Source of the DNA: Streptomyces lichenis
GTDB taxonomy: Bacteria > Actinomycetota > Actinomycetes > Streptomycetales > Streptomycetaceae
Assembly: GCF_023218175.1 (NCBI RefSeq)
Contig: NZ_JALPTH010000022.1
Coordinates: forward strand, 1 to 64,000
Direction: 5' to 3'
Length of the DNA stretch: 64,000 nucleotides
Positions 8,298-17,131 of the stretch are shown here, one piece after another. The notes below the pieces were generated by a model. That model was not told the origin of the DNA and did not search any database. It was given only the letters and a program-made list of their open reading frames with translations. Each line of letters opens with the position of its first letter. The stretch's first letter is position 1. The position numbers and the translations under genes were made by a program.

Positions 8298-9656
8298 TCA
8301 GAGGAGGGACGGGGGCGGGGGGCGGCGCAGGGCGAGTTGGGCGTCGGTGTGGGCGACGCCGAAGGCCGCGGGGATGGCCTCGCCCTTGAGGTGGAGGCGT
8401 TCGGCGATCCGGCGGGGCAGCGGGTGGTAGGTGAACCGGCCGTGCACCCGGCCGTCGGCGGTCATCGGCTCGGCCGCGAAGTGGCAGACGGTGGCGATGC
8501 GGTACTCCTCGCGACCGTGCGAGTCCACGATCGCCACCTCGGTGATCTTGCGGGCGCCGTCGGCGTGCCGGGTGAGCTGGACGATGACGTCCACCGCGCT
8601 GTTGATCTGGTCCTTGATCGCGGCGAACGGCACCTCCACCTCCGACATCGAGCCGAGGGTCTGCAACCGCATCAGCGCGTCCTCGGCGCTGTTGGCGTGC
8701 ACGGTGGCGAGGGAGCCGTCATGGCCGGTGGACATGGCCTGGAGCATGTCCAGGGTCTCCCCGCCGCGGACCTCACCGACGATGATCCGGTCGGGCCGCA
8801 TCCGCAGCGAGTTGCGGACCAGGTCGCGGATGGTGACCCGGCCCTTGCCCTCCACGTTGGGCGGGCGGGCCTCCAGGGTGATCACATGGGACTGCTGGAG
8901 CTGGAGTTCGGCGGAGTCCTCGATGGTGACGATCCGCTCGCCCTCGGGGATCAGCCCGGAGAGCGAGTTGAGCAGGGTGGTCTTGCCGGTGCCGGTGGCC
9001 CCGGAGACGATCACGTTGAACTTGGCGCGGACCAGCCCGGCGAGCAGCATCACCATGTGCTCGTCCAGGGTGCCGAGTCGGACCAGCTCCTGGAGCGAGA
9101 AGGCGCGCGGGAAACGGCGGATGGTGAGGATCGGCCCGCTGAGGGAGAGCGGCGGGATGATGACGTTGACCCGCTCCCCCGACGGCAGCCGGGCGTCCAC
9201 CATCGGGTTGGACTCGTCCACCCGGCGGTTGACGGTGGAGACGATCCGCTCGATGGTCTGCATCAGCTGCTCGGTGGAGGAGAACCGCATCGGCAGCTGC
9301 TCCAGCCGCCCGCGCCGCTCCACGTACACCTGCTCGGGCCCGTTGACCATGATCTCGCTGATGGAGGCGTCTTCGAGGAGCGGTTCCAGGATGCCGAGGC
9401 CCAGGGCCTCGTCCACCACCCGGCGGATCAGCTGGGACCGCTCGGTGGAGGAGAGGACGGGGCCCTCGCGGCTGATGATGTGCCCGAGGACCCGTTCGAG
9501 GCGGGCCCGCCGTTCGGCCGCGGCGAGCGCGGACATCTCGGCGAGGTCGATCTCCTCCAGGAGCTTGACCCGGTAGACGCCGACCAGGTGGTTCTCCTCG
9601 CCCCGGCTCCCGCCGGCGGGCTCGGGCGGCGCGGCGAGACGTGCGCGCAGGCTCAT
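8298..9656 (-). CDS. TadA/CpaF-type secretion ATPase
   Basis: This 452-residue ATPase powers assembly of the Tad pilus. The N-terminal domain (about residues 60-200) contains the family landmark DASISEIMVNGPEQVYVE. The Walker A motif is GATGTGKTTL at residues 219-228, followed by the acidic box (IVTIEDSAELQL), Walker B-like region RPDRIIVGEVRGGE and the His box TGHDGSLATVHAN. All catalytic elements are intact and the length is normal for CpaF. It is followed closely by tadB and tadC. The final 40 residues are Pro/Arg-rich and poorly conserved. Confidence 0.93.
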   Translation of the reverse strand: MSLRARLAAPPEPAGGSRGEENHLVGVYRVKLLEEIDLAEMSALAAAERRARLERVLGHIISREGPVLSSTERSQLIRRVVDEALGLGILEPLLEDASISEIMVNGPEQVYVERRGRLEQLPMRFSSTEQLMQTIERIVSTVNRRVDESNPMVDARLPSGERVNVIIPPLSLSGPILTIRRFPRAFSLQELVRLGTLDEHMVMLLAGLVRAKFNVIVSGATGTGKTTLLNSLSGLIPEGERIVTIEDSAELQLQQSHVITLEARPPNVEGKGRVTIRDLVRNSLRMRPDRIIVGEVRGGETLDMLQAMSTGHDGSLATVHANSAEDALMRLQTLGSMSEVEVPFAAIKDQINSAVDVIVQLTRHADGARKITEVAIVDSHGREEYRIATVCHFAAEPMTADGRVHGRFTYHPLPRRIAERLHLKGEAIPAAFGVAHTDAQLALRRPPPPSLL

Positions 9657-9711
9657 GTCCGCTCCCTGTGGGTGGTCGGCGGTGCGGCTCGGTGGACGGT
9701 GGGTGGCATCG

Positions 9712-10095
9712 TCACTCGTCCGGGTCGGGGGCGGTGACGGGCATGGTGGTGGTGCGTACGGCGCTGGGCAGGGTGAACAGCGGCAGCACCGCGGGGATGG
9801 GTACGGTGGCGGTGGCCGTCACCTGGTCGGCGCCGGGGCCGCCGGGGGCGCTCACCTGGGGGTCCAGCCAGCCGCTGACGGCGGCCTGTCCGGCGGCCTG
9901 GCCGTCGCCGCCCTGGGAGGCCACCCTGGCCGCCGCCCGGGCCGCGGTGCCGGCCTGCTGCATGGCGTACGCGGCGATGCCGAGCTGTACGGCGGCCAGC
10001 GCGGCGATCAGCAGTACGGCGATCCAGCCGGCGAACTCCAGCGCGGCCTGCCCGGAGTCCCGGCCCGGTCGCTGTTTCGCGGTCGCGCGACTCAT
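9712..10095 (-). CDS. TadE-like minor pilin (second copy)
   Basis: A 127-residue TadE-family protein. A basic leader ends in RDSGQAALEFAG and is followed by a single hydrophobic helix and an Ala/Gln-rich extracytoplasmic tail (AMQQAGTAARAAARVASQ). The Gly-Gln-x-Ala-x-Glu-Phe block is the TadE pseudopilin hallmark. Its ATG at 10095 overlaps the stop of the preceding tadE-like gene by 4 bp. TadE-like proteins are minor components processed by the same prepilin peptidase as the major pilin. Confidence 0.85.
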   Translation of the reverse strand: MSRATAKQRPGRDSGQAALEFAGWIAVLLIAALAAVQLGIAAYAMQQAGTAARAAARVASQGGDGQAAGQAAVSGWLDPQVSAPGGPGADQVTATATVPIPAVLPLFTLPSAVRTTTMPVTAPDPDE

Positions 10096-10496
10096 GGGAG
10101 GTCCACCTCCTCGGAGGCCACCGCCGCCGTGCCGTTGACCGGCACCGGTACGTCGAAGCCGGGGAACAGCACGGGCATGTTCATGGTGACGGTGGCGGTG
10201 TAGAGGTCGCCGCTCTCGCCGCAGGCGGCGCTGGCGCTCCAGGAGCCGTTGACGGTACGGGCGGCCGCCGCCTGGCAGGCGCCCGCGCCGGACACCGCCC
10301 CGGCCCGGGCGGCCTCGTCGGCGGCGTTGCCGGCCAGCGCGAAGGTGTAGCCGACCAGGGCGGTCTGCCAGAGCAGGGCGATGGTGCCGAGGACGATCGG
10401 CACCATTCCGGTGAACTCCACGGCGACCTGGCCCCGGTCGCCCCGGAGCGCCCGTATCCCGCGAGAACGGCGCCCCTCCCCTCGTAGCGCCCTCAC
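10092..10496 (-). CDS. TadE-like minor pilin (first copy)
   Basis: This 134-residue protein has a basic leader, the block RGDRGQVAVEFTGMVPI and a membrane helix, then an extracytoplasmic domain with two cysteines. It matches the TadE/TadF pseudopilin pattern. I place the start at the GTG at 10496 because it overlaps the stop of tadZ as GTGA; an open frame reaches 10610, but the extra codons are Arg/Pro-rich shadow sequence. The four-base overlaps on both sides show coordinated translation with tadZ and the second tadE gene. Confidence 0.82.
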   Translation of the reverse strand: MRALRGEGRRSRGIRALRGDRGQVAVEFTGMVPIVLGTIALLWQTALVGYTFALAGNAADEAARAGAVSGAGACQAAAARTVNGSWSASAACGESGDLYTATVTMNMPVLFPGFDVPVPVNGTAAVASEEVDLP

Positions 10497-11743
10497 CGGT
10501 GCCGCCCCCGTCGGAGCCCCACCGAGCCGCGGTCGCCGCGGAGGCGGGTGCCGGCGCGGGGCTCGCCGTCCGGGGCGCGGACCAGGCCGAGTTCGGCGGC
10601 GAGGGCCCACAGCGCCTGCTTCACCGTGGACTTGGCCTCCAGGTCGTGCATCCGGCCCGCGTCCACCACCGACTGGAGCTCCTTGAAGTGGGCGGGGACG
10701 GTGGTGCGGGCCACCCGGGTACCGGTGACCTTCTGCACCAGCGGCGGCTGGATCTCCGTGCTGCGCACCTGGCGGTTGACCACGGTGAGCGTCTCCTCCG
10801 CCTTGCGGATCTGGAGCCGGTCCCAGAGCCGGACCATCCGCTTGGCGGCGCGGACCGCGACCACGTCGGGGGTGACGACCAGCAGCGCGGTGTCGGCCAT
10901 CTCGACGGCGGCGGCGTTGGCGGTGTCCATATGGGTGCCGCAGTCCACCACCACGACCTCGTAGCGGGTGCGCAGGGCGCTGAGTATCTGCCGTACGGAG
11001 CGGTCGGTGACCTCCTCGCCGCGCTCGCCGTCGGCGGGGGCGAGCAGCAGGGCGAGCCCGGAGGGGTGGGCGAACATGGCGTCCTGGAGGACCCGGGGCG
11101 AGATGTCCTGGATGGTGGCCAGGTCCACCACCGAGCGGCGGAACCGCACGTCCAGGTAGGAGGCCACGTCACCGGACTGGAGGTCCAGGTCGGCCAGGGC
11201 GGTGCTGTGCCCGGACGCGCATGCGGCCAGGGCGAGTTGGACCGCGGTGACGGTGGTGCCGACGCCGCCCTTGGCGCCGGTGACGGCGACGACGGTGCCG
11301 CCGGGCCCGGTGGGCGAGTCGCCGCCGTGCCCGAGGTGGCGGCGTACCCCGCTGGACCAGCCGGCCGCCGACTGGACGCGCTGGGCCAGCTCCTCGTACG
11401 ACAGCGGGAGCCCGACCAGGCCGCGGGCGCCGGAGTCCATGGCGGCCGAGTAGAGCCCGGGGCTGGTGTCGCCGGTGACCAGGACGACGCCGACCGCCGG
11501 GAAGCGCAGGGCGACCTCGCGGATCAGCTCCAGGGCGGGGACGGGGCCGATCCGCTCATGGACCAGCACCACCTCGGGCAGTTCGTCCAGGGACTCGGCG
11601 GCGAGCCGGGCGAGGGTGTCGATGAGGGAGGTGGAGTCGCCGACCGGGCCGACGGGTTCGGCGTCCGGGAGCTGGCTGAGCAGGGTGGTGACGGAGCGGG
11701 CGGCGTCGGCGTCCCCGACGGCCGGGAGGATGCGTGTGGTCAT
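10493..11743 (-). CDS. TadZ/CpaE-like ParA-family ATPase
   Basis: A 416-residue protein of the TadZ/CpaE group, which places Tad systems in the cell. Residues 1-125 form an atypical receiver domain lacking the usual acidic phosphorylation pocket. Residues 148-390 are a MinD/ParA ATPase with the deviant Walker A GAKGGVGTT (156-164), switch-like DLQSGD and Walker B region VVVVDCGTHMD. The C-terminal tail is basic and Gly-rich. It lies 7 bp downstream of the cpaB gene and overlaps the first tadE gene. Confidence 0.88.
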   Translation of the reverse strand: MTTRILPAVGDADAARSVTTLLSQLPDAEPVGPVGDSTSLIDTLARLAAESLDELPEVVLVHERIGPVPALELIREVALRFPAVGVVLVTGDTSPGLYSAAMDSGARGLVGLPLSYEELAQRVQSAAGWSSGVRRHLGHGGDSPTGPGGTVVAVTGAKGGVGTTVTAVQLALAACASGHSTALADLDLQSGDVASYLDVRFRRSVVDLATIQDISPRVLQDAMFAHPSGLALLLAPADGERGEEVTDRSVRQILSALRTRYEVVVVDCGTHMDTANAAAVEMADTALLVVTPDVVAVRAAKRMVRLWDRLQIRKAEETLTVVNRQVRSTEIQPPLVQKVTGTRVARTTVPAHFKELQSVVDAGRMHDLEAKSTVKQALWALAAELGLVRAPDGEPRAGTRLRGDRGSVGLRRGRHR

Positions 11744-11750
11744 CCGGCCC

Positions 11751-12473
11751 TCACTTGTTCTTGTCTTCGTCGAGGGTGTAGGTGCGTTCCCCGGCGGCCA
11801 CGGCGGGTGGGCCGTCCTGGGGCAGCAGGGCGAGGCGGACGTGTTCGGCGAAGGACTCGGCGTAGGCGACGCGCTGGGCGTCGGCGGTGCTGAGGGCGAA
11901 GGTGATGGGGACGGCCTCGCCCTGCCCGACGGTGCGGTTGCCGTCCCGGCGGGCGTCGATCGGGGTGAGCTTGCCGACGTCGATGACCCGGGCGCCGGCC
12001 ACGATCAGCCGGGACTCGGCCACCGCCTTGTCGCCGCGCCCCTCGTCGCCGAAGGTGGCGAAGATGTTCACCGAGGCGCCGGCGGTGATCTTCCCGGCGA
12101 CACCGGTGGCGGCGTCGATCATGATGGCGATCTCCTGCTGGCCGGACTCCAGCGCGGGGCGGTCGGCGGCCATGTCCCGCTGGAGCAGCGAGCCCTTCTT
12201 GAGGTCCGAGACGGCGATCTTGCCGTTCAGTGAGCGCAGATCGGTCACCGCGCTGTCGGAGAGCCACCGCTCGGGCATGCTGATCCGCTCGAACCGGTCG
12301 GCGGTCAGCGGGGTGTACGCCGGGATGTCGGCCTTCACCCGGTACGCGCGGACCTCCGGCCCCACCTTGGAGTTGACGTCGCCGATGACCCAGACCACCC
12401 CGGCGAACGCGGCCAGCGCGCACACCACCGAGAGGACCAGCAGGACGACGCCACGGCGCTGACGTGAGTTCAT
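11751..12473 (-). CDS. CpaB-like SAF-domain pilus protein
   Basis: This 240-residue protein begins with a basic N-terminus and one membrane helix (residues 8-30), then a SAF domain (about 42-105: VKADIPAYTPLTADRFERI, DLKKGSLLQRDM) and an RcpC/CpaB-type region with a Gly-rich ATGVAGKITAGASVNIFATF block. CpaB/RcpC proteins are periplasmic or wall-side parts of the Tad export channel. It is separated by only 7 bp from tadZ. Upstream, a 211-bp gap (12474-12684) divides it from the zinc-ribbon gene; I see no gene there. Confidence 0.85.
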   Translation of the reverse strand: MNSRQRRGVVLLVLSVVCALAAFAGVVWVIGDVNSKVGPEVRAYRVKADIPAYTPLTADRFERISMPERWLSDSAVTDLRSLNGKIAVSDLKKGSLLQRDMAADRPALESGQQEIAIMIDAATGVAGKITAGASVNIFATFGDEGRGDKAVAESRLIVAGARVIDVGKLTPIDARRDGNRTVGQGEAVPITFALSTADAQRVAYAESFAEHVRLALLPQDGPPAVAAGERTYTLDEDKNK

Positions 12474-12684
12474 GGGCGGGGCAACCTCGGGTGGAGTGGG
12501 TCGGCGGCACGGCGGGTGGCGCGGGCGGAACCGGGTCCGTGACCGGGTAGGGCGGACGGTGATCCGGTACGGGGGCTGGCCGCGGGTCCGCGGTCCCCGG
12601 CGGCCGGGTGTGCCGGGGCCGTCCGGCGACGCCCGGTACGGGGGCGGGCAGCCGGAACGCCGCGGGCGGGCGCGCTCGTCGGGG

Positions 12685-13620
12685 TCATCCGGGGCCCTGC
12701 CGTACGCCGCGGGTGAGCGCCCGCCGCCCGGGCGCGGGCACCAGCCGGGCCCCGGAGGCGGCGGCCGGGGCCGGGGTGCGCCGGGGGTCCTCCTCGGCGG
12801 CGCCCGGCACCGGGGCCGCGCAGAAGCCGCAGCGGTCCCCTATCAGGTCCGCTCCGCACCAGGAGCAGACCTCCCGGCGTACCGAGGCGACCAGCCGGTA
12901 GAGCATCGACAGATCGGGCAGATACGCGGCGAACTCGACCAGCTTCGGCGTCCCCCACCAGCCGGGCGAGCTCTCCGGCGGCCCGGCCTCGGCCAGCTCG
13001 CCGACCCGCCAGGCCGGGGCGAGGGCGTCGGTGACCCAGGTCGCGGTGGACTGCCCGCGGGCCACCAGCAGCGAGGTGGCGAACTGCGGCCCCGGCAGCT
13101 CCGCCTCGGCGCCGCCGATGCGCACCAGCCGGGGCGTGGGGTTGGCCAGCACGGCGAACTGGGCGCCGGGCATCCAGGAGCGGGCATGCGAGCCGAGGTC
13201 CACCGGCAGCCGGTCCAGCCGGGCCACCGAGTGCAGCAGGGCACCCGCGTACACATAGTGGGAGAGTAAGCGGGCGGCGGAGGCCAGCACCCCGGGGCTG
13301 ACATCGCAGACCGACAACTGCCGCAGCTGGCGCACCAGTACGGCCAGGCCGAGCGGTGGCAGGTCGCTCTTCAGCAGGGCGATGCGGTCGCTCTCCATCA
13401 GGGAGCGGACGGTGTGCAGCCGGCGTTCGTGGGCGGCCGGCAGGGAGGACGGGTAGAGCACCAGGAGATGGCCGTGCTGCTCGACCAGCACCTGCGCGTC
13501 GGCCACGGCGGCGTCCAGCGGCTGGGCGTCCGGCGGCGGGAGCAGGGCGGCGGTCGGCGTCTGGTGGTCGGTCGGCGGCAGCACCAGATCGGCGCTGGTG
13601 ACGGCGATGGCGGTCGGCAC
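12685..13620 (-). CDS. zinc-ribbon protein upstream of the Tad genes, unknown function
   Basis: I do not recognise a family. From a GTG at 13620 the product has 311 residues, with GGGGA about 7 bases upstream; the open frame extends to 13770, but those codons look like shadow sequence. Most of the protein is soluble with amphipathic helices (VRQLRQLSVCDVSPGVLASAARLL). Residues about 255-275 hold a four-cysteine zinc ribbon, CSWCGADLIGDRCGFC, followed by a Pro/Ala-rich tail. It is the first minus-strand gene of the Tad locus and may be its leading operon member or an associated cytoplasmic factor. Confidence 0.6.
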   Translation of the reverse strand: MPTAIAVTSADLVLPPTDHQTPTAALLPPPDAQPLDAAVADAQVLVEQHGHLLVLYPSSLPAAHERRLHTVRSLMESDRIALLKSDLPPLGLAVLVRQLRQLSVCDVSPGVLASAARLLSHYVYAGALLHSVARLDRLPVDLGSHARSWMPGAQFAVLANPTPRLVRIGGAEAELPGPQFATSLLVARGQSTATWVTDALAPAWRVGELAEAGPPESSPGWWGTPKLVEFAAYLPDLSMLYRLVASVRREVCSWCGADLIGDRCGFCAAPVPGAAEEDPRRTPAPAAASGARLVPAPGRRALTRGVRQGPG

Positions 13621-13867
13621 GGTGGTTCCCCGTTCAGCTCCGGTCCACCGGCATGCCGGCGGCCCCGCAGACAACTGCACCCGAGCTCTGGGCCTGTTGC
13701 GGCCCGTGGCGGGCCATGGCGGCCTGTCTCTCCCTGCTTCTTCCTGCTCACTGCGGGTCATACACGTCATGCACTCTAACCACGTCTCCGTGGCCGGAGA
13801 ACAGCTTTCGATCGCCGGCTGAGGAGGAGCGGGCGATCCGGTCGGTGACCAATGCGGACGAAGCCGT

Positions 13868-13883
13868 CAGGAGTTCACTCCTG
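13868..13883. promoter_or_regulatory. 16-bp perfect palindrome upstream of the chitinase promoter
   Basis: CAGGAGT-TC-ACTCCTG has two perfect 7-base arms with a 2-base centre. It lies 28 bp upstream of the chitinase -35 box, between divergent genes, so it is a plausible second operator. I do not recognise the binding protein. Confidence 0.4.
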
Positions 13884-13910
13884 TACCAACTTCCGTCCCT
13901 GCCGGAGGTC

Positions 13911-13940
13911 TTGACAATCACATTGGTCTGGACCAACTTA
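13911..13940 (+). promoter_or_regulatory. chitinase promoter with DasR-type (dre) operator
   Basis: A consensus -35 box TTGACA (13911-13916) is followed, at normal spacing, by a weak -10 around AACTTA (13935-13940). Between them lies TTGGTC-TG-GACCAA (13923-13936), a perfect inverted repeat that agrees closely with the dre consensus of the GntR regulator DasR, the N-acetylglucosamine-responsive repressor of Streptomyces chitinase genes. A protein bound here would sit directly on the core promoter. The operator call rests on the remembered consensus, not on a search. Confidence 0.7.
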
Positions 13941-14045
13941 ACGCCATCCCCACCTTCTCCCTCTCCGCCATCCCCACCCTTCGCCGTAGGTCCCGACGGG
14001 CTCCTTCCCGCACCCAGGGGCCCCTCCCCCACGAAAGGCTCCCCC

Positions 14046-15776
14046 GTGGACGACCGCACCGATCACACTCCCATCCCCCCACGCCGCCGACGGCTGCTCG
14101 GCAGCGGGCTGGCCCTCGCCGTCGGCGCCGGGTTCGCCCTGGTCGGCCCGATCGCCGGCACCGCCCAGGCCGCCGACATCAACGTCGCCAAGAACCCCGG
14201 CTTCGAGTCCGGTCTCGCCGACTGGAGCTGCTCGGCCGGGAGCGGGTCCGCCGTCTCCTCACCGGTGCGCTCCGGCACCTCCGCCCTGCGCGCGGCCCCC
14301 GGCGGGCAGGACAACGCCCGCTGCGCCCAGCAGGTGAAGGTCAAGCCGGGCTCCACCTACACCCTGAGCGCCTGGGTCCAGGGCGGGTACGCGTATCTGG
14401 GCGCGAGTGGCACCGGCACGACCGACGTCTCCACCTGGACGCCCGACTCCACCGGCTGGAAACAGCTGTCCACCCGCTTCACCACCGGCGCCAACACGAC
14501 CACGGTGACCGTCTACACCCACGGCTGGTACGGCCAGTCCGCCTATCTGGTGGACGACGTCTCCGTGTTCGGCCCAGACGGCGGCGGGGGCACCGACCCG
14601 GAGCCCGGCGTCCCGGCCACCCCCGCCGGACTGACCGCCGGGGCCACCACCACCAGCTCCGTCGCCCTGAGCTGGAACGCCGTCTCCGGCGCCACCGGTT
14701 ACCACGTCTACCGGGACGGTACGACGGTCCAGTCGGTGAGCGGGACCTCGGCCACCGTGACCGGGCTGGCCGCCGACACCTCGTACGGCTTCCAGGTGAC
14801 CGCCGCCAACACGGCCGGCGAGTCGGCGCGTTCGGCCACCGTGACCGCGCGTACCGCCAAGCCGGGCGGCCAGGACCCGGACCCCAACCCCTCGGTGCCC
14901 AAGCACGCGCTGACCGGCTACTGGCAGAACTTCGACAACGGCGCCACCGTGCAGAAGCTGCGGGACGTGCAGGCGCAGTACGACATCATCGCGGTCTCCT
15001 TCGCCGACTCCACCACCACGCCCGGGCAGATCGTCTTCAACCTGGACCCGGCGCTGCGCTACTCCTCCGTCGCCGAGTTCAAGGCCGACATCGCCGCCAA
15101 GAAGCAGGCCGGCAAGTCGGTGATCATCTCGGTGGGCGGCGAGAAGGGCAACGTCACCATCAACAGCGACGCCTCCGCGACGGCGTTCGCCAACAGTGCC
15201 TATGCCCTCATGCAGGAGTACGGCTTCAGCGGGGTGGACATCGACCTGGAGCACGGCATCAACTCCACCTACCTCACCAAGGCGCTGCGCCAGCTCTCGG
15301 CGAAGGCGGGCCCGGGGATGGTGCTGACGATGGCCCCGCAGACCATCGACATGCAGAGCACCGGCACCGAGTACTTCAAGACCGCCCTGGCCGTGAAGGA
15401 CATCCTGACCGTGGTCAACATGCAGTACTACAACAGCGGTTCCATGCTGGGCTGCGACGGCAAGGTGTACTCGCAGGGCTCGGTGGACTTCCTCACCGCG
15501 CTGGCCTGCATCCAGCTGGAGGGCGGCCTCGCCCCCTCGCAGGTGGGCCTCGGCGTGCCCGCCTCCACCCGCGGCGCGGGCAGCGGCTATGTCTCCCCCG
15601 CCGTCGTCAACAACGCCCTGGACTGCCTGACCCGGGGCACGGGCTGCGGCCAGTTCAAGCCGTCGAAGACCTACCCGGGTCTGCGCGGCGCGATGACCTG
15701 GTCCACCAACTGGGACGCCACCGCGGGCAACGCCTGGTCGAACGCGGTGGGCCCGCACGTGCACAACCTGCCGTAA
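14046..15776 (+). CDS. secreted GH18 chitinase with CBM and fibronectin III domains
   Basis: This 576-residue enzyme cleaves beta-1,4-linked chitin outside the cell. I chose the GTG at 14046, preceded by GAAAGG. Residues 1-42 are a signal peptide with an Arg-rich start (RRRRLLGS) and cleavage after AQA, possibly Tat-dependent. Next come a CBM-like beta-sandwich (about 44-178: NPGFESGLADW), a fibronectin III domain (about 185-275) and a GH18 barrel (about 285-576). The catalytic DxDxE motif reads GVDIDLE, with acid/base Glu402, so the enzyme should be active. The promoter carries a DasR-type operator. Confidence 0.92.
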   Translation: MDDRTDHTPIPPRRRRLLGSGLALAVGAGFALVGPIAGTAQAADINVAKNPGFESGLADWSCSAGSGSAVSSPVRSGTSALRAAPGGQDNARCAQQVKVKPGSTYTLSAWVQGGYAYLGASGTGTTDVSTWTPDSTGWKQLSTRFTTGANTTTVTVYTHGWYGQSAYLVDDVSVFGPDGGGGTDPEPGVPATPAGLTAGATTTSSVALSWNAVSGATGYHVYRDGTTVQSVSGTSATVTGLAADTSYGFQVTAANTAGESARSATVTARTAKPGGQDPDPNPSVPKHALTGYWQNFDNGATVQKLRDVQAQYDIIAVSFADSTTTPGQIVFNLDPALRYSSVAEFKADIAAKKQAGKSVIISVGGEKGNVTINSDASATAFANSAYALMQEYGFSGVDIDLEHGINSTYLTKALRQLSAKAGPGMVLTMAPQTIDMQSTGTEYFKTALAVKDILTVVNMQYYNSGSMLGCDGKVYSQGSVDFLTALACIQLEGGLAPSQVGLGVPASTRGAGSGYVSPAVVNNALDCLTRGTGCGQFKPSKTYPGLRGAMTWSTNWDATAGNAWSNAVGPHVHNLP

Positions 15777-15779
15777 CGA

Positions 15780-15800
15780 TCCCTGGGGAGTCACCAGGGA
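15780..15800. terminator. short hairpin between convergent chitinase and transporter genes
   Basis: TCCCTGG and CCAGGGA form a 7-bp stem around a 7-base loop, overlapping the stop codon of the minus-strand transporter. It lies 4 bp past the chitinase stop and could serve as a terminator in either direction. Confidence 0.4.
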
Positions 15801-17131
15801 AGGTCGCGGACCTGCTGGACGCAGAGCACCACGAACAGCAGGCCCGCGGCCGTCAGCATCCCGTTGCTCAGCCAGCCGTTGCGCCACTCGGCGGGCGTGC
15901 GGGAGGAGTTGAGCAGCCAGACCAGGGTGAGCGCCAGGAACGGCATGAAGAAGGCGCCGATCACCCCGTAGACGATCACCAGCCCGAACGGCTGGTCCAG
16001 GAAGAGCAGCGCCATCGGCGGGAAGGTCAGCCAGAGCAGGTACCCGCGGAAGGCCACCGACTTCTCCCGCGCCCCGCTCGCCACCTCCTTGGTGGCGCCG
16101 TCCGGCCCGGCCGCCGCCTTCCGGGCCTTCAGCTGCGCGGTGAAGTCCGCGAACATCAGCGAGACGCCGTGCCACACCCCGATCAGCGAGGTGATGGAGG
16201 TGGCGAAGAAGCCGATCAGGAACAGCTTGGCGGTGGCGGTGCCGTACCGGTCGGCGAGCACGTCCCCCAGGTCCAGCAGCCCCTTGTCGCCGGTGGCCAG
16301 CGCGACCCCGGAGGAGTGCAGCAGCTCCGCGCCCACGAACAGCATGGCGATCACGAAAATACCGGTGGTGACATAGGCGACCCGGTTGTCCAGCCGCATC
16401 ACCCTCATCCAGGAGGTGTCGGTCCAGCCCTTGGCGTTGACCCAGTAGCCGTAGGCGGCGAGCGTGATGGTGCCGCCGACGCCGCCGATCAGGCCCAGGG
16501 TGTAGATCAGCGAGCCGTCCGGGAGGACCGGGGCCAGCCCGGCGAAGGCCTCCCCGAGGTGCGGGGTCACCCGGATGGCCAGATAGACGGTGACCACGAA
16601 CATCACGCCCACCAGCACCGTCATGACCTTCTCGAAGACCGCGTACCGGTTGAACCAGACGAAGACCAGTCCGCCGACCCCGCAGAGCACGGCCCACCAC
16701 TTCAGGTCCATCACCTCCGGGAACAGCGCCTGGAGCGGCAGTGCGCTGGAGGACATCGCGGCCGCCCCGTAGACGAAGCCCCACACCGCCACGTAGACCG
16801 CAAAATAGCCGGTGGTCCAGGCGCCGAGGCTGCGCCAGCCGTCGAACAGGGTGCGCCCGGTGGCCAGATGCCAGCGGCCGGCCGCCTCGGCGAGCGAGAT
16901 CTTCACCAGGCAGCCGATCACGGCGGCCCACAGCAGGGTGTAGCCGAACTTGCTGCCCGCGATCAGGGTGGCGACCAGGTCCCCGGCGCCGACCCCGGTC
17001 GCCGCGACCACGATGCCGGGCCCGATCGACCGCCAACTCGCCTTGCGCATCCGCGGGTCCCGCGCGCTGGAAGCCTCCGCGTCCGCCCGCCCCACCGCAC
17101 CCCCGCCGCCGCTGCCGCTGCCGCCGTCCAT
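15791..17131 (-). CDS. Nramp-related transporter lacking the DPGN metal motif
   Basis: A 446-residue membrane protein with about eleven helices and the Nramp-family fold. In helix 1, where manganese/iron transporters carry a DPGN metal-binding motif, it reads ATGVGAGDLVATLIAG, and I find no canonical MPH motif in the helix 6 region (GGTITLAAYGYWVNAKGW). It therefore belongs to a divergent Nramp-related clade, and the substrate should not be assumed to be manganese or iron. The ATG at 17131 precedes a Gly/Ser-rich cytoplasmic tail; an open frame upstream to 17329 lacks support. It diverges from the carboxypeptidase gene. Confidence 0.7.
   Translation of the reverse strand: MDGGSGSGGGGAVGRADAEASSARDPRMRKASWRSIGPGIVVAATGVGAGDLVATLIAGSKFGYTLLWAAVIGCLVKISLAEAAGRWHLATGRTLFDGWRSLGAWTTGYFAVYVAVWGFVYGAAAMSSSALPLQALFPEVMDLKWWAVLCGVGGLVFVWFNRYAVFEKVMTVLVGVMFVVTVYLAIRVTPHLGEAFAGLAPVLPDGSLIYTLGLIGGVGGTITLAAYGYWVNAKGWTDTSWMRVMRLDNRVAYVTTGIFVIAMLFVGAELLHSSGVALATGDKGLLDLGDVLADRYGTATAKLFLIGFFATSITSLIGVWHGVSLMFADFTAQLKARKAAAGPDGATKEVASGAREKSVAFRGYLLWLTFPPMALLFLDQPFGLVIVYGVIGAFFMPFLALTLVWLLNSSRTPAEWRNGWLSNGMLTAAGLLFVVLCVQQVRDLPW

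Larger units (their letters stand above)
13621..14045. other. divergent regulatory region between the Tad locus and chitinase
   Basis: This 425-bp gap holds no gene I can support. It contains a 16-bp perfect palindrome at 13868-13883 and a promoter with an embedded DasR-type operator at 13911-13940 directed at the chitinase. The pyrimidine-rich tract at 13945-13985 would form the chitinase mRNA leader. The promoter for the minus-strand Tad genes should also lie here, but I see no convincing -35/-10 pair for it. Confidence 0.6.
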
